Shown piece after piece: positions 17,819 through 28,055 of a stretch of 64,000 nucleotides of DNA. Every line of letters starts with the position of its first letter. The stretch's first letter is position 1. The notes below the pieces were generated by a model. It was not told the DNA's origin and did no database searches. It saw nothing but the letters and a program-made list of their open reading frames with translations. The stretch comes from Hafnia alvei (GTDB lineage: Bacteria > Pseudomonadota > Gammaproteobacteria > Enterobacterales > Enterobacteriaceae): assembly GCF_900095695.1 (NCBI RefSeq), contig NZ_FMIQ01000059.1, positions 1 through 64,000 of the forward strand, in the 5' to 3' direction. Position numbers and translations under genes: made by a program.

Positions 17819-19808
17819 TCTGTTTGCAGCGCTGAAAAAAGACAAGTTGTGGGACTTCAAAGGCGGTATTCATCCGCCTGAAATGAAGCATCCGTCCAGC
17901 CATGTTCCGCTGCGCCACGTTTCGCTGCCGCCAATGTTGATTATTCCCGTTCAGCAGCATATCGGCTCGGAAGGTGAACTGTTAGTGAAAGTCGGTCAGC
18001 ACGTCATGAAAGGTCAGCCGCTCACGCGCGGTACGGGCCGTATGCTGCCGGTTCACGCCTCTACGTCCGGGGTGATTAGCGCCATTTCGCCTCAGATAAC
18101 CGCGCATCCTTCGGGTCTGCGCGAAACCTGTATTACCCTGATTCCCGATAATCAAGATCGCTGGGGAGAGTTGCATCCGGTCGCGGATTACCGCGCAGAG
18201 TCACCGTTAGCCCTCACTGAGCTTATCCATCAGGCGGGTATTGCGGGCTTAGGCGGTGCGGGCTTCCCGACCGGTAACAAATTGGAAGGCGGCTATGGCA
18301 AAGTTGAAACGCTGATTATCAATGCCGCTGAGTGCGAACCTTATATCACCGCCGACGATCGTCTGATGCGTGAACATGCCGCTGAAATCATCGCCGGCTG
18401 TGAAATTCTGCGCCATATTTTGTCACCTCAGCGCACCCTGATTGGCATTGAAGATAACAAGCCAGAAGCCATCGCGGCGTTGAAGCTCGCACTACAGGGC
18501 CACGACGATATCAAACTACGGGTGATCCCGACCAAATACCCGTCCGGCGGTGCCAAACAGCTCACCAAAATCCTCACAGGGATGGAAGTGCCTTTTGGCA
18601 AACACTCCGCGTCTATCGGCGTTTTAATGCAAAACGTCGGTACGGTTTATGCGATCAAACGCGCCATTATCGACGGTGAGCCATTGATTGAACGCGTTGT
18701 AACGCTCACCGGCGAACTGATGAAAAAGCCGGGCAACGTGTGGGCACGCTTAGGCACACCGGTTAAGCACCTTTTACAGGCCGGTGAGTTTGAAGCTCAG
18801 AACCGCTCACCGATGGTGATTATGGGCGGTCCATTGATGGGCTTTACCCTCGCCTATCTCAATGTGCCGATTGTTAAAATCAGCAACTGCATTTTAGCGC
18901 CGTCAAAAAATGAGTTTGATGAAGCCAACGAAGAGCAGGCCTGCATTCGCTGCAGCCAATGCGCCGATGCCTGTCCTGCCGGTCTTTTGCCGCAGCAGCT
19001 TTATTGGTTTAGCCGTGGTCAAGAGCATGAGAAAGCGCGCCAGCATCATCTATTCGACTGCATTGAATGCGGCGCCTGCGCCTACGTTTGCCCAAGCAGT
19101 ATTCCTCTGGTGCAATACTACCGCCAAGAGAAGGCGGAAATTAAAGCCGCCGATCAAGAAGCGGCGCGAGCCGCTCAGGCAAAAGAGCGTTTCGAAGCCC
19201 GTCAGGCGCGTTTAGAACGTGAAAAAGCCGCTCGAGAATTGCGCCATAAACAGGCCGCGGTGAAAGTGACCGAAAGCGACCAAACTGCGGTACAGGCCGC
19301 GGTGGCACGCGTTAAACAGCGTCAAGAGCAGCAGAACGGTATCAGCTCAATTCACCCGTTTAACAACGATCAGGAAGATAACAGCATTCGCGCGGCTCGT
19401 GAGGCGCGCAAGGCCTTGGCTCGCGAGCGTAAGCAGGAAAATGTTTCCCAACCTGAAGCCGAAGCCGATCCGCGTAAGGCAGCCGTTGCCGCCGCGCTCG
19501 CTCGCGTTAAAGCCAAAAAAGCCGCTCAGGCAAATACCGCTGAAGGTGGCGCAACGGGCAATGAAAATATCGTCGTTCCTGCTGAGGAAGCCGGTGAAGA
19601 TCCGCGTAAAGCTGCGGTTGCCGCTGCGATTGCACGCGCTAAAGCCAAAAAAGCGGCTCAGGCGCAAGAAAATGATACGGTTTCAGCGTCCTCTGATGAA
19701 GGCGCTGATAACTCACAAGACCCACGCAAGGCCGCTGTTGCAGCTGCTATTGCCCGTGTAAAAGCGAAACAGGCGGCGCAGAAGTCAGCCGCGGTTAACG
19801 AGGATTAA
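17811..19808 (+). CDS. rsxC: electron transport complex subunit RsxC
   Basis: 665 residues from the ATG at 17811, which gives [20 protein letters not shown] like E. coli RsxC. Domains in order are an N-terminal RnfC barrel ([11 protein letters not shown]), an NADH/FMN-binding module with [20 protein letters not shown] near 148 and [17 protein letters not shown] near 172, and two 4Fe-4S motifs, [17 protein letters not shown] near 377 and [16 protein letters not shown] near 416. A long Ala/Lys/Arg-rich helical tail follows. The tail ends in three near-identical repeats (separate entry), whose copy number varies between species; E. coli RsxC (about 740 residues) is longer for this reason. RsxC is the NADH entry point of the complex. 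Confidence 0.97.
   Translation: MFNLFAALKKDKLWDFKGGIHPPEMKHPSSHVPLRHVSLPPMLIIPVQQHIGSEGELLVKVGQHVMKGQPLTRGTGRMLPVHASTSGVISAISPQITAHPSGLRETCITLIPDNQDRWGELHPVADYRAESPLALTELIHQAGIAGLGGAGFPTGNKLEGGYGKVETLIINAAECEPYITADDRLMREHAAEIIAGCEILRHILSPQRTLIGIEDNKPEAIAALKLALQGHDDIKLRVIPTKYPSGGAKQLTKILTGMEVPFGKHSASIGVLMQNVGTVYAIKRAIIDGEPLIERVVTLTGELMKKPGNVWARLGTPVKHLLQAGEFEAQNRSPMVIMGGPLMGFTLAYLNVPIVKISNCILAPSKNEFDEANEEQACIRCSQCADACPAGLLPQQLYWFSRGQEHEKARQHHLFDCIECGACAYVCPSSIPLVQYYRQEKAEIKAADQEAARAAQAKERFEARQARLEREKAARELRHKQAAVKVTESDQTAVQAAVARVKQRQEQQNGISSIHPFNNDQEDNSIRAAREARKALARERKQENVSQPEAEADPRKAAVAAALARVKAKKAAQANTAEGGATGNENIVVPAEEAGEDPRKAAVAAAIARAKAKKAAQAQENDTVSASSDEGADNSQDPRKAAVAAAIARVKAKQAAQKSAAVNED
19467..19781 (+). 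repeat. three coding repeats in the RsxC tail
   Basis: Units start at 19467, 19599 and 19719 and each encode [10 protein letters not shown]-[LI]-AR-[VA]-KAK-[KQ]-AAQ, separated by acidic linkers of about 20 residues. The nucleotide copies differ at many third positions, so the units are old and kept by selection on the protein. They are predicted long, positively charged helices. Confidence 0.85.
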
Positions 19809-20861
19809 ATGGCTTTTAGAATCGCCAGCTCACCCTTTACTCATAATCAGCAATCAACCCAGCGCATCATGCTGTGGGTGATTTTTGCCTGTATTCCTGG
19901 CATCGCTGCTCAAGCCTATTTCTTTGGCTATGGCAATCTTATCCAATGCGCGTTGGCCATTGTGACGGCGCTGCTGACAGAAGCTCTGGTCTTGCGCTTG
20001 CGTCATCGAAACGTAGCTAAAACCTTGGGCGATAATTCCGCTCTGCTGACGGCGTTGCTGTTGGGGATCAGTCTGCCTCCGCTGGCGCCTTGGTGGATGG
20101 TGGTATTAGGCACGGTGTTTGCCATCGTGATTGCCAAACAGCTGTACGGTGGTTTGGGGCAAAACCCGTTTAACCCAGCGATGATTGGCTATGTCGTTCT
20201 GCTGATTTCTTTCCCCGTGCAGATGACCACGTGGCTGCCGCCAGAGAGCCTAATGAACGCGCCGCTGAATGTGAATGATACGCTGTTGCTTATTTTTAGC
20301 GGGCATACCGCCGACGGCACGGTTATCCATCAGCTGATTCAAACCGCCGATGGCATCAGTCAAGCCACGCCGTTAGACAGCTTTAAAACCAGTCTTCGCT
20401 CCGGCCATGACGTGGCTGAGATTCTGCGTCAGCCAATTTATCAAGGCGAGTTTGCTGGTTTAGGCTGGCAGTGGGTTAACGCCGGTTTCTTGCTCGGTGG
20501 CATCGTGTTACTGCTGCGCGGCGTGATTCACTGGCAGATCCCCGTGAGCTTTATTGCGGCCTTAGCGGTATGTTCGGCTCTCGGCGGTTATTTCTCTCCC
20601 GAAAGCGCAGTGCCGCCGATGTTAGAACTGTTCTCCGGCGCAACCATGCTGGGCGCTTTCTTTATCGCAACCGATCCGGTGACGGCGTCTACAACGCCGC
20701 GCGGGCGTTTGATTTTTGGTGGTTTGATTGGCGCATTAGTGTGGATTATCCGTACCTACGGTGGCTATCCAGACGGTGTAGCCTTTGCCGTACTACTGGC
20801 GAATATTACCGTTCCGTTGATTGACCACTACACCAAGCCACGCGCTTACGGACATCGCTAA
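19809..20861 (+). CDS. rsxD: electron transport complex subunit RsxD
   Basis: 350-residue inner-membrane protein of the RnfD/NqrB family with about nine to ten helices. The motif [20 protein letters not shown] near residue 277 is conserved in the family, as is [20 protein letters not shown] near 117. The protein carries covalently bound FMN on a threonine in related complexes, here likely the threonine of TPLDSFKTS near 195. It starts one base after the rsxC stop, so it depends on coupled translation. Confidence 0.96.
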   Translation: MAFRIASSPFTHNQQSTQRIMLWVIFACIPGIAAQAYFFGYGNLIQCALAIVTALLTEALVLRLRHRNVAKTLGDNSALLTALLLGISLPPLAPWWMVVLGTVFAIVIAKQLYGGLGQNPFNPAMIGYVVLLISFPVQMTTWLPPESLMNAPLNVNDTLLLIFSGHTADGTVIHQLIQTADGISQATPLDSFKTSLRSGHDVAEILRQPIYQGEFAGLGWQWVNAGFLLGGIVLLLRGVIHWQIPVSFIAALAVCSALGGYFSPESAVPPMLELFSGATMLGAFFIATDPVTASTTPRGRLIFGGLIGALVWIIRTYGGYPDGVAFAVLLANITVPLIDHYTKPRAYGHR

Positions 20862-20870
20862 GGAATCGCT

Positions 20871-21512
20871 ATGCTTTCTACTATGCGCCGCCATGGCACC
20901 ACGCTTGCGTTGTTTGCCGTATTAGCCACGGGTTTGACGGCGGTGGTGAATGAATTAACCAAAGATACCATCGCTCATCAGGCTGAACTGCAGCAAAAAC
21001 AACTCTTTGACCAGGTTCTACCCACCGAGATGTATAACAACGAATTACAGCATGAATGTTACGTTGTCACGGATAAGCGTCTTGGATCTGCTGCACCGCA
21101 CCATTTATATCTGGCACGGAAAGATGGCGTACCGGTGGCCGCCGCGGTGGAGTCTACCGCGCCCGATGGCTATTCCGGTGCGATTCAACTGCTGGTTGCC
21201 GCTGATTTTTCCGGTAAGGTGTTGGGCGTACGCGTTTTAGAGCATCATGAAACGCCCGGTCTAGGGGATAAAATTGATGCCCGAATTTCTGACTGGATTA
21301 ACAGCTTTCGCAATCAAACCGTTCACGGGGATAATGACCCACGCTGGTTTGTGAAAAAAGACGGCGGCGTGTTTGATCAGTTTACCGGAGCTACCATTAC
21401 GCCACGCGCGGTGGTCAATGAAGTTCGCCACACGGCCGTTTTCTTACAAGAGAATCGTGAACGTATTGAATCCATGCCGCGCTGCCAAATAACCGCAGGA
21501 GAAAGTAACTGA
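20871..21512 (+). CDS. rsxG: electron transport complex subunit RsxG
   Basis: 213 residues: one N-terminal membrane helix ([17 protein letters not shown]) and a periplasmic FMN-binding domain. The flavinylation motif [19 protein letters not shown] near residue 167 contains the threonine to which FMN is attached through phosphate in RnfG/RsxG proteins. [20 protein letters not shown] near 123 is the other conserved stretch. The stop codon overlaps the ATG of rsxE (tgatg). Confidence 0.96.
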   Translation: MLSTMRRHGTTLALFAVLATGLTAVVNELTKDTIAHQAELQQKQLFDQVLPTEMYNNELQHECYVVTDKRLGSAAPHHLYLARKDGVPVAAAVESTAPDGYSGAIQLLVAADFSGKVLGVRVLEHHETPGLGDKIDARISDWINSFRNQTVHGDNDPRWFVKKDGGVFDQFTGATITPRAVVNEVRHTAVFLQENRERIESMPRCQITAGESN

Positions 21513-22210
21513 TGAGTGAAGCCAAAACGCTGCTGGCAAATGGCCTGTGGAAAAATAACTCTGCGCTGGTTCAGTTGCTCGGATTGTGTCCTTTGTTGGC
21601 GGTATCATCTACCGCAACCAACGCTCTTGGGCTGGGTTTGGCAACCACGTTAGTGCTGGTTTTCACCAACAGCGCCGTTTCTGCCCTGCGCCGCTGGGTT
21701 CCGCACGAGATCCGTATTCCGATTTATGTGATGATCATCGCCTCGGTGGTGAGCACCGTGCAGATGTTGATCAACGCCTACGCGTTTGGGCTGTATCAGT
21801 CGTTGGGGATTTTCATCCCGCTTATCGTGACCAACTGTATCGTGATTGGTCGCGCCGAGGCTTATGCAGCTAAAAATCCGGTCGGTCTTTCTGCCATTGA
21901 TGGTTTAGCGATGGGACTGGGTGCAACCTGTGCGCTGTTCGTATTGGGTTCGCTACGTGAAATCTGCGGTAACGGTACATTGTTCGACGGTGCCGATTTA
22001 TTGTTAGGTTCTTGGGCTAAATCGTTGCGCATTGAAATCTTCCACACTGATACGCCATTCCTACTGGCAATGCTGCCACCCGGTGCATTCTTGGGTCTAG
22101 GATTTTTGTTGGCGCTGAAGTATGTTATTGATCAGAAAATGAAAGCCCGTCAGGCAGCGCGTCAAACCGTTGCTCCGACTATCAATAATGAAAGCGAACG
22201 AGCATTATGA
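21512..22210 (+). CDS. rsxE: electron transport complex subunit RsxE
   Basis: 232-residue membrane subunit, paralogue of RsxA (RnfE/NqrD family), six helices. It shows [20 protein letters not shown] near residue 11 and [20 protein letters not shown] near 98, again with the cysteines that share the intramembrane 2Fe-2S cluster with RsxA. It overlaps rsxG at its start and nth by four bases (atga) at its end, placing the DNA-repair gene in the same transcript as in E. coli. Confidence 0.96.
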   Translation: MSEAKTLLANGLWKNNSALVQLLGLCPLLAVSSTATNALGLGLATTLVLVFTNSAVSALRRWVPHEIRIPIYVMIIASVVSTVQMLINAYAFGLYQSLGIFIPLIVTNCIVIGRAEAYAAKNPVGLSAIDGLAMGLGATCALFVLGSLREICGNGTLFDGADLLLGSWAKSLRIEIFHTDTPFLLAMLPPGAFLGLGFLLALKYVIDQKMKARQAARQTVAPTINNESERAL

Positions 22211-22848
22211 ATCAGGAAAAGCGCACGCTGATCCTTAAGCGGCTACAAGAGAATAATCCTCACCCCACCACGGAACTGGCCTACAGCTCAAATTTTGAGT
22301 TGCTGATTTCAGTGCTGCTATCGGCGCAAGCTACCGATGTGAGCGTAAATAAAGCAACGGCGCTGCTATATCCGGTGGCAAATACCCCAGCGGCGCTGCT
22401 CAAACTGGGCGTTGATGGCATCAAGCAGTACATCAAAACCATCGGTTTATATAACAGCAAGGCAGAGAATATTGTTAAGACCTGCCGGATCCTGCTTGAT
22501 GAGCACAATGGCGAAGTGCCAGAAAATCGCGCCGCGCTGGAAGCTCTGCCGGGCGTTGGCAGAAAAACCGCTAACGTGGTGCTCAATACAGCCTTTGGTT
22601 GGCCAACGATCGCTGTAGATACCCACATATTCCGCGTATGCAACCGCACCGGTTTTGCACCAGGAAAAAACGTTGATGAAGTCGAAGCTAAGCTACTAAA
22701 AGTGGTACCCAAAGAGTTCAAGCTTGATTGTCATCACTGGTTAATATTGCATGGCCGCTATACCTGCATCGCGCGCAAACCGCGCTGTGGCTCATGCATC
22801 ATCGAAGATCTGTGTGAGTTCAAAGAGAAGGTTTATCCCGAATCCTAA
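22207..22848 (+). CDS. nth: endonuclease III (Nth), DNA glycosylase/AP lyase
   Basis: 213 residues. It removes oxidised pyrimidines from DNA and cuts at the abasic site. The helix-hairpin-helix [17 protein letters not shown] near residue 113 contains the catalytic lysine. [18 protein letters not shown] near 138 holds the catalytic aspartate. The C-terminal [17 protein letters not shown] has the Cys-x6-Cys-x2-Cys-x5-Cys spacing of the 4Fe-4S cluster loop. It is the last gene of the rsx operon, an old pairing of oxidative-stress electron transfer with oxidative DNA repair. Confidence 0.97.
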   Translation: MNQEKRTLILKRLQENNPHPTTELAYSSNFELLISVLLSAQATDVSVNKATALLYPVANTPAALLKLGVDGIKQYIKTIGLYNSKAENIVKTCRILLDEHNGEVPENRAALEALPGVGRKTANVVLNTAFGWPTIAVDTHIFRVCNRTGFAPGKNVDEVEAKLLKVVPKEFKLDCHHWLILHGRYTCIARKPRCGSCIIEDLCEFKEKVYPES

Positions 22849-22860
22849 GCATACCGATAC

Positions 22861-22890
22861 ATAATGCGCAGGTATTCTCTTGCGCATTAT
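22861..22890 (+). terminator. terminator-like hairpin after nth
   Basis: Perfect 10-bp stem ataatgcgca/tgcgcattat with a 10-nt loop, 12 bp after the nth stop. The following sequence (tgaatgc) has no T-run, so it may act as a weak terminator or 3' stabiliser of the rsx-nth mRNA. Confidence 0.6.
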
Positions 22891-23022
22891 TGAATGCAGC
22901 TTCCTCACTAGCCCCCAAATCTCGCCCTAGCGCCGCCTCCTTCAACTGTGATCCCGTCCGCTTTTTTCATAAAATGTGTGAAAAGATGCCATAGCGCCGA
23001 GATCAAGGGTTTTCGTTGTCAT

Positions 23023-23044
23023 TTTTTTGAAATAGATCACATTT
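23023..23044 (+). promoter_or_regulatory. CRP-like site far upstream of dtpA
   Basis: tttga-aataga-tcaca (23026-23041) with a complete right-half agatcacattt. It fits the CRP consensus at nine of ten core positions. The same bases also resemble an FNR site (ttgaa-atag-atcac). It is more than 400 bp from dtpA, so it may serve an unseen promoter. Confidence 0.5.
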
Positions 23045-23462
23045 ATCAGGTCACGAAAAATAACTATTTTCATACAAAATGTGAATTATTTGGATAATTA
23101 TGCACATAAACGGTTATGCATTATTATTGCAATGGCATTTTTATAGAAAGCAGTCGATCACACTGCATATCTTTACAATAGAAGAATATATAACGAAAAA
23201 CGGTCTGATTAGGATTTAATCAAAACATTAATTCGGGAAAGAGCGAAAACACAATGCTTCACTCTGCATAACATTTGTAACAACTCGCGGATGTTCTGCA
23301 TAAAGTTTATGTAACAGAATATTTCATAGGTATTGTCAGACTGCATCATATAGTGAACATTAACCCCCGATCTTCCAACTTATAACAATGCAAAAGGATG
23401 CTTCCCCGCATCACTCTTTGTTTCCCTGTCACTGATAGGGTATGAAAAAATTCGAGGTATTT

Positions 23463-24974
23463 GTGTCAACCGCAAACAACAACAGTAATAAGGCAGATGA
23501 GAGCGTTAGCCTAAACGCCTTTAAGCAGCCTAGAGCTTTCTACCTGATTTTCTCCATCGAACTATGGGAACGTTTTGGTTACTACGGCCTTCAGGGCATC
23601 ATGGCCGTTTATCTGGTCAAAATGCTTGGAATGACCGAGGCCGACTCGATCACCCTGTTCTCTTCCTTCAGCGCACTGGTATATGGCTTTGTTGCTATCG
23701 GTGGCTGGTTAGGCGATAAAGTTCTCGGTGCTAAACGCGTTATCGTGCTTGGCGCATTAGTCCTCGCCGTGGGTTATGCCTTGGTTGCCTTCTCAGGCCA
23801 CGATATCACGTGGGTCTATGCAGGTATGGCGACTATTGCCGTAGGTAACGGCTTGTTCAAAGCCAACCCATCTTCCCTGCTTTCAACCTGCTATGAGAAA
23901 AACGATCCGCGTTTGGACGGTGCATTTACTATGTACTATATGTCCATCAACATCGGTTCCTTCTTCTCTATGCTGGCAACCCCATGGTTGGCCGCACAGT
24001 ATGGCTGGAACATCGCATTCTCACTGAGCGTTGTGGGTATGCTGATCACGCTGGTTAACTTCATGATGTGCCGTCGCTGGGTTAAGAACCACGGTTCTAA
24101 ACCTGACTTTGAGCCTCTGAAATTTAATAAGCTGCTGATGACCTTAGTGGGTATCGTAGTGCTGATCGGTGTTTCTTACTGGCTTCTGCACAACCAGATC
24201 GTTGCTCGTTGGGCGCTGGCGTTGATTTCTCTGGGTATCGTTCTGGTATTCGCTAAAGAGACTTTCGCTCTGCACGGCCCTGCTCGTCGTAAGATGATCG
24301 TTGCTTTCTTGCTGATGCTGGAAGCCGTTGTCTTCTTCGTTCTGTACAGCCAGATGCCAACGTCTCTGAACTTCTTTGCGATTCACAACGTTGAGCACTC
24401 TATTCTGGGTATCGCGTTTGAGCCAGAACAGTATCAGGCACTGAACCCATTCTGGATCATGGTAGCTAGCCCAATTTTGGCTGCGGTTTATAACAAGATG
24501 GGCGACCGTCTGCCAATGCCACACAAGTTCGCTATCGGTATGGTTCTGTGTTCCGGTGCATTCTTAGTGCTGCCATGGGGCGCAACCTTCGCCAACGAGC
24601 AAGGCATCATGTCTGTAAACTGGCTGATCCTAAGCTACGCTCTGCAGAGTATCGGCGAGCTGATGATTTCTGGTCTGGGTCTGGCAATGGTTGCACAGTT
24701 GGTTCCACAGCGTCTGATGGGCTTCATCATGGGCTCATGGTTCCTGACTACCGCAGCGGCTGCGCTGATTGCGGGTAAAGTGGCTGCGCTGACCGCTGTA
24801 CCTTCTGACGTACCAGATGCTCACGCATCACTGGCTATCTACAGCCACGTATTTATGCAAATTGGTATCGTAACAGCGGTTATTGCCGTGCTGATGATGT
24901 TGACCGCGCCTAAACTGAATCGTATGACTCAGAGCAGCGATGAAGAAAACGCTCGCGAAGCTGCGACCGTTTAA
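23463..24974 (+). CDS. dtpA: dipeptide/tripeptide:proton symporter DtpA
   Basis: 503-residue POT/PTR-family importer with 14 membrane helices that takes up di- and tripeptides with protons. The family signature is [20 protein letters not shown] near residue 28, and [20 protein letters not shown] near 122 and [20 protein letters not shown] near 320 line the substrate path in E. coli DtpA. I prefer the GTG at 23463 because gagg lies five bases upstream and the protein then starts [20 protein letters not shown], like E. coli. An ATG at 23442 would add seven residues but has no properly spaced ribosome site. Codon choice is markedly biased (ctg, cgt, ggt), suggesting strong expression. A clear terminator follows. 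Confidence 0.96.
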   Translation: MSTANNNSNKADESVSLNAFKQPRAFYLIFSIELWERFGYYGLQGIMAVYLVKMLGMTEADSITLFSSFSALVYGFVAIGGWLGDKVLGAKRVIVLGALVLAVGYALVAFSGHDITWVYAGMATIAVGNGLFKANPSSLLSTCYEKNDPRLDGAFTMYYMSINIGSFFSMLATPWLAAQYGWNIAFSLSVVGMLITLVNFMMCRRWVKNHGSKPDFEPLKFNKLLMTLVGIVVLIGVSYWLLHNQIVARWALALISLGIVLVFAKETFALHGPARRKMIVAFLLMLEAVVFFVLYSQMPTSLNFFAIHNVEHSILGIAFEPEQYQALNPFWIMVASPILAAVYNKMGDRLPMPHKFAIGMVLCSGAFLVLPWGATFANEQGIMSVNWLILSYALQSIGELMISGLGLAMVAQLVPQRLMGFIMGSWFLTTAAAALIAGKVAALTAVPSDVPDAHASLAIYSHVFMQIGIVTAVIAVLMMLTAPKLNRMTQSSDEENAREAATV

Positions 24975-24995
24975 TCACTTCCGGTTATCATTGTG

Positions 24996-25024
24996 AAAAG
25001 CGCCCTCTGGGGCGCTTTTTTTTA
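24996..25024 (+). terminator. dtpA terminator
   Basis: aaaagcgccc-tctg-gggcgctttt with a nine-T tract, 21 bp after the dtpA stop. A textbook intrinsic terminator. Confidence 0.92.
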
Positions 25025-25167
25025 TCTGCGAGCGCCTGCAAAAATACTCAAACCAGTCACTGACAATTATTCATTGTCGCCGTAATATGGTTCTTCGCTA
25101 GGTATATCGATACCCCAAATAGTATGACGGGTATATCAATGTCTCAGGATCGTCTAAGGAGTGTTTG

Positions 25168-25773
25168 ATGAAACTGTTTTACAAAGCCGGAGCTTGTTCT
25201 CTCTCTCCGCACATTGTTCTGCGTGAGGCTGGGCTAGACTTTACGATTGAGCGCGTCGATCTTGCCACTAAGAAGACCGAGCACGGTGAAGACTTCCTGA
25301 AGATCAACCCGAAAGGTCAAGTACCTGCCCTACAATTAGATGATGGAAGCTTGTTAACTGAGGGCGTTGCCATTGTGCAATATCTCGCAGACAAGGTGCC
25401 AGACCGTAATTTGATCGCACCGGCTGGCTCACTGGCTCGTTATCATGCCATTGAGTGGCTGAACTATATTGCGACCGAGTTGCACAAGGGCTTTAGCCCT
25501 CTGTTTAACCCGAAAACGCCTGATGAATATAAAGCCATCACACGTCAGAAACTGGAACAGCAGTTCACCTATCTCAATGGTGTACTGAGCAATCAGAGCT
25601 ATCTGCTGGGCGCGCGTTTTAGCGTAGCTGATGCCTATCTGTTCACCGTGTTGGGCTGGGCTAAAGCTCTGCATTTCGATCTGCCAGCCTATCCAAACAT
25701 TGTCAGCTATATGGCACGCGTTGCTGCTCGCCCTGCCGTTGACGCAGCACTGACGGCTGAAGGCCTCAAGTAA
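25168..25773 (+). CDS. gstA: glutathione S-transferase GstA (beta class)
   Basis: 201 residues, the same length as E. coli GstA. It conjugates glutathione to electrophiles in the cytoplasm. The N-terminal thioredoxin-like domain begins [20 protein letters not shown], with the beta-class active-site cysteine at residue 10 and serine at 11. [20 protein letters not shown] contains the cis-proline and the glutathione-binding segment. The helical C-terminal half has [19 protein letters not shown] with the conserved histidine. The start is the ATG at 25168, with aaggag six bases upstream. It is convergent with cynR, sharing the terminator at 25792-25815. Confidence 0.95.
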   Translation: MKLFYKAGACSLSPHIVLREAGLDFTIERVDLATKKTEHGEDFLKINPKGQVPALQLDDGSLLTEGVAIVQYLADKVPDRNLIAPAGSLARYHAIEWLNYIATELHKGFSPLFNPKTPDEYKAITRQKLEQQFTYLNGVLSNQSYLLGARFSVADAYLFTVLGWAKALHFDLPAYPNIVSYMARVAARPAVDAALTAEGLK

Positions 25774-25791
25774 TCTCTTTCTGCTCTATCT

Positions 25792-25815
25792 AAAAGGCCC
25801 TTAGTGGGCCTTTTT
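25792..25815 (+). terminator. gstA terminator
   Basis: aaaaggccc-ttagt-gggcctttt followed by one more T, 18 bp after the gstA stop and touching the cynR stop codon. It may serve both converging genes. Confidence 0.88.
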
Positions 25816-26711
25816 CATTTCGAATCAATATGATCCTGCATAAACTCTTCAAACATAAGTGACTTAAAAGCTTGGCTTGCCGCGCTTGTATAATGTGTTT
25901 TATGAATCAGCAATGCAGCGGTACGTTGGGGTAACGAAGGCACTAAGCTGATGGCGTGCATTTCACGCTGTTTCTCAATGATGGCCTGAGGAAGCACTGA
26001 CACCAAATCACTGCTTTTAACCAGATCCAGAATGGTGTTAATGGAATTGGCCTCAATGGCTAAATGAGGTTTTAGCTGATGCTGGTCAAAATAGTGGTCG
26101 ATATAGGCACGCGTGGCGAAGTCCTGACTTAACAACGCCATTGGCACCGCTGAAATCTCATCCAGCGTCATCTTTTCTTTGCTGTATAGCGGGCTGTTAT
26201 CCCCCACAGCCACGGCGAGCACTTCAGAAAATAGCGGGTGATAATCGATATATTCAACGTGATGAGAAACAAACGCCAAGCCAAGATCCAACTCATTTTC
26301 CTGCAAGTCTTTTTCTAATTGCTCCTGCGAAAGTTCACGCAGATGCAGCTTAATGTTGGGATATAGCTGATAAAAGCGCTTAAACAACGGACCGATCAAA
26401 TAGGCACTAAAAGTCGGCGTAAAGCCAACCCGTAAACTTCCTCGGCTTAAATCCTGCACATCATGGATCGCTCGATAGCCCATTTCTAGCTCATTCAACG
26501 CACGACGCGCATGTTCAAGGTACACCTCTCCCACGTCGGTTGGACGCACAATCCGGTGTGTTCGATCGAGCAAAGCGACGCCCAATTGCTCCTCTAACTG
26601 CTTAATTTTTTGCGATAGCGCGGGCTGAGAAAGGCAGACTTCCTCTGAAGCGCGGGTGAAATTTCGATGTTTGACCACGGAAAGAAGAGCACGAAGATTG
26701 CGAAGGAACAT
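25815..26711 (-). CDS. cynR: cyanate operon LysR-type regulator CynR
   Basis: 298 residues. The N-terminal winged helix-turn-helix (LLSVVKHRNFTRASEEVCLS, QPALSQKIKQLEEQLGVALL) is followed by a periplasmic-binding-like effector domain with GSLRVGFTPTFSAYLIGPLF near 90. E. coli CynR (about 299 residues) activates cynTS when cyanate binds and represses itself. It is divergent from cynT across a 107-bp gap that contains a TTATAC-N3-GTATAA palindrome, the T-N11-A type of site bound by LysR proteins. The location next to cynTS makes the assignment firm. Confidence 0.93.
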   Translation of the reverse strand: MFLRNLRALLSVVKHRNFTRASEEVCLSQPALSQKIKQLEEQLGVALLDRTHRIVRPTDVGEVYLEHARRALNELEMGYRAIHDVQDLSRGSLRVGFTPTFSAYLIGPLFKRFYQLYPNIKLHLRELSQEQLEKDLQENELDLGLAFVSHHVEYIDYHPLFSEVLAVAVGDNSPLYSKEKMTLDEISAVPMALLSQDFATRAYIDHYFDQHQLKPHLAIEANSINTILDLVKSSDLVSVLPQAIIEKQREMHAISLVPSLPQRTAALLIHKTHYTSAASQAFKSLMFEEFMQDHIDSK

Positions 26712-26732
26712 AGCACCTACTATTCAAAAAAC

Positions 26733-26747
26733 TTATACAAAGTATAA
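26733..26747. promoter_or_regulatory. CynR-type operator (T-N11-A palindrome)
   Basis: ttatac-aaa-gtataa, a perfect 6-bp dyad fitting the LysR T-N11-A rule, in the cynR/cynT gap and 72 bp upstream of the cynT start. The regulator is inferred from its position. Confidence 0.65.
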
Positions 26748-26818
26748 AAAATGGCACTTAGACATTATAGAGAAATAACCGCATTCTTGCTGCACGTTTT
26801 AGCACGCAGGAAAATATC

Positions 26819-27481
26819 ATGCAGAACATCATTAAAGGCTTTTTAAAATTCCAACAGGAATGCTTTCCGCAGCGCACCAAGCTGTTCAAAGATCTGGCGA
26901 ATAACCAGAGCCCAAGCGTTCTCTTTATCACCTGTTCCGACAGCCGTGTTGTACCGGAGTTCTTAACTCAGCAGGAGCCCGGCAATCTTTTCGTTATTCG
27001 CAATGCGGGTAATCTGGTTCCGTCCTACGGCCCTGAAGTCGGCGGCGTTTCAGCCAGCGTTGAGTACGCTGTCGCCGCTTTAGGCGTAACCGATATCGTA
27101 ATTTGTGGACACTCGGATTGCGGAGCCATGACGGCGATTAACCAAGGCGTTTGCCTAGACCATATGCCGATGGTATCTCAATGGCTGAAACACGCGGATG
27201 CTGCAAAACTGGTTAATGCGACCCGTTTCTATGCGTCCGAAGCCGAAAGCCTCAATGGCATGGTTCAGGCTAACGTCGTTGCTCAACTTTCCAATCTAAA
27301 AACGCACCCTTCAGTGGCGGTCGCGATCGAGCAAGAACGACTCAACCTGCACGGTTGGGTCTATGACATTGAAAGCGGAGAAATGCTGACCCTTGAGGGG
27401 GAAAGTAAAAAATTCGTTTCACTGAGTGAAAATCCTTACACCTGCGCCTTGGCATCACACCGCGCAGCTAACGCCGCCTAA
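26819..27481 (+). CDS. cynT: beta-class carbonic anhydrase CynT
   Basis: 220 residues. The zinc enzyme hydrates CO2 to bicarbonate, so that bicarbonate consumed by cyanase is replaced and CO2 does not escape. [13 protein letters not shown] near residue 39 and CGHSDCGAM near 97 carry the Cys/His/Cys zinc ligands and the catalytic Asp-Arg pair. The length matches E. coli CynT (about 219). It is first of the cyn operon, followed by cynS after 25 bp. The ribosome site is the agga within caggaaaatatc before the ATG. Confidence 0.96.
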   Translation: MQNIIKGFLKFQQECFPQRTKLFKDLANNQSPSVLFITCSDSRVVPEFLTQQEPGNLFVIRNAGNLVPSYGPEVGGVSASVEYAVAALGVTDIVICGHSDCGAMTAINQGVCLDHMPMVSQWLKHADAAKLVNATRFYASEAESLNGMVQANVVAQLSNLKTHPSVAVAIEQERLNLHGWVYDIESGEMLTLEGESKKFVSLSENPYTCALASHRAANAA

Positions 27482-27506
27482 TTCATTGACTATTTTGGAG
27501 AATATT

Positions 27507-27977
27507 ATGACTCAAACACTGACGACTCAAAACGCCCGCATCGCCCTTACAGAAACCATTATTATGGCCAAAATGGTGAAAAACCTGACTTGGCAGGATC
27601 TGGCCGACGGCACGGATATGAGTATTGCCTTCGTCACCGCCGCATTGTTAGGCCAGCATCCATTACCGGAACATGCCGCGCAAAAAATCGTTAAACAACT
27701 CGAGTTGCCAGAAGATGCGGCGCTGCTATTGCAGGCGATACCACTGCGCGGCTCGATTCCTCAGGGTATCCCAACCGACCCAACCATCTATCGTTTCTAC
27801 GAAATGCTGCAGGTATATGGCACAACGCTCAAAGCGCTGGTGCACGAACAGTTTGGAGATGGCATCATCAGCGCCATCAACTTCAAGCTGGATATTAAGA
27901 AAGTGGAAGATCCAGACGGTGGTTCACGCGCGGTGATCACCTTTGATGGGAAATATTTGCCGACCAAACCATTCTGA
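27507..27977 (+). CDS. cynS: cyanate hydratase (cyanase) CynS
   Basis: 156 residues, identical in length to E. coli cyanase. It converts cyanate plus bicarbonate to CO2 and carbamate, which yields ammonia. The start is the ATG at 27507 with ggag six bases upstream; the longer frame only overlaps cynT. The N-terminal helical domain resembles a helix-turn-helix ([20 protein letters not shown]). The catalytic residues lie in [12 protein letters not shown] (Arg96 and Glu99) and [11 protein letters not shown] (Ser122). The C-terminal [13 protein letters not shown] is the conserved dimer-forming end. E. coli cyn order is cynR-cynTSX; no cynX exporter follows here. Confidence 0.97.
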   Translation: MTQTLTTQNARIALTETIIMAKMVKNLTWQDLADGTDMSIAFVTAALLGQHPLPEHAAQKIVKQLELPEDAALLLQAIPLRGSIPQGIPTDPTIYRFYEMLQVYGTTLKALVHEQFGDGIISAINFKLDIKKVEDPDGGSRAVITFDGKYLPTKPF

Positions 27978-27990
27978 CCTTAGGCAAATA

Positions 27991-28033
27991 AAAAATCCCC
28001 CTGCACTCATGTAGACCGCAGGAGGATTTTTTT
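27991..28033. terminator. bidirectional terminator between cynS and pdxY
   Basis: aaaaatcccccctgc-type arm pairs with gcaggaggattttt (one mismatch), flanked by A and T runs on both sides. It lies between converging genes. Confidence 0.85.
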
Positions 28034-28055
28034 ATCAATGCAATATTAAGCCGTT

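Larger units (their letters stand above)
22849..23462. other. long upstream region of dtpA
   Basis: About 610 bp without a gene. It holds the nth hairpin, a strong CRP-like site (23023-23044) and then AT-rich sequence with several gtaaca/tgtaaca segments just before dtpA (for example around 23275 and 23311). In E. coli dtpA is controlled by EnvZ/OmpR, and those gtaaca segments would suit OmpR, but I cannot define the sites exactly. Confidence 0.5.

Noticed and set aside
19347-19667. Opposite-strand frame inside the rsxC repeats
   Set aside because: Its apparent repeats (phenylalanine/glycine-rich) are only the complement of the Ala/Lys-rich repeat codons.
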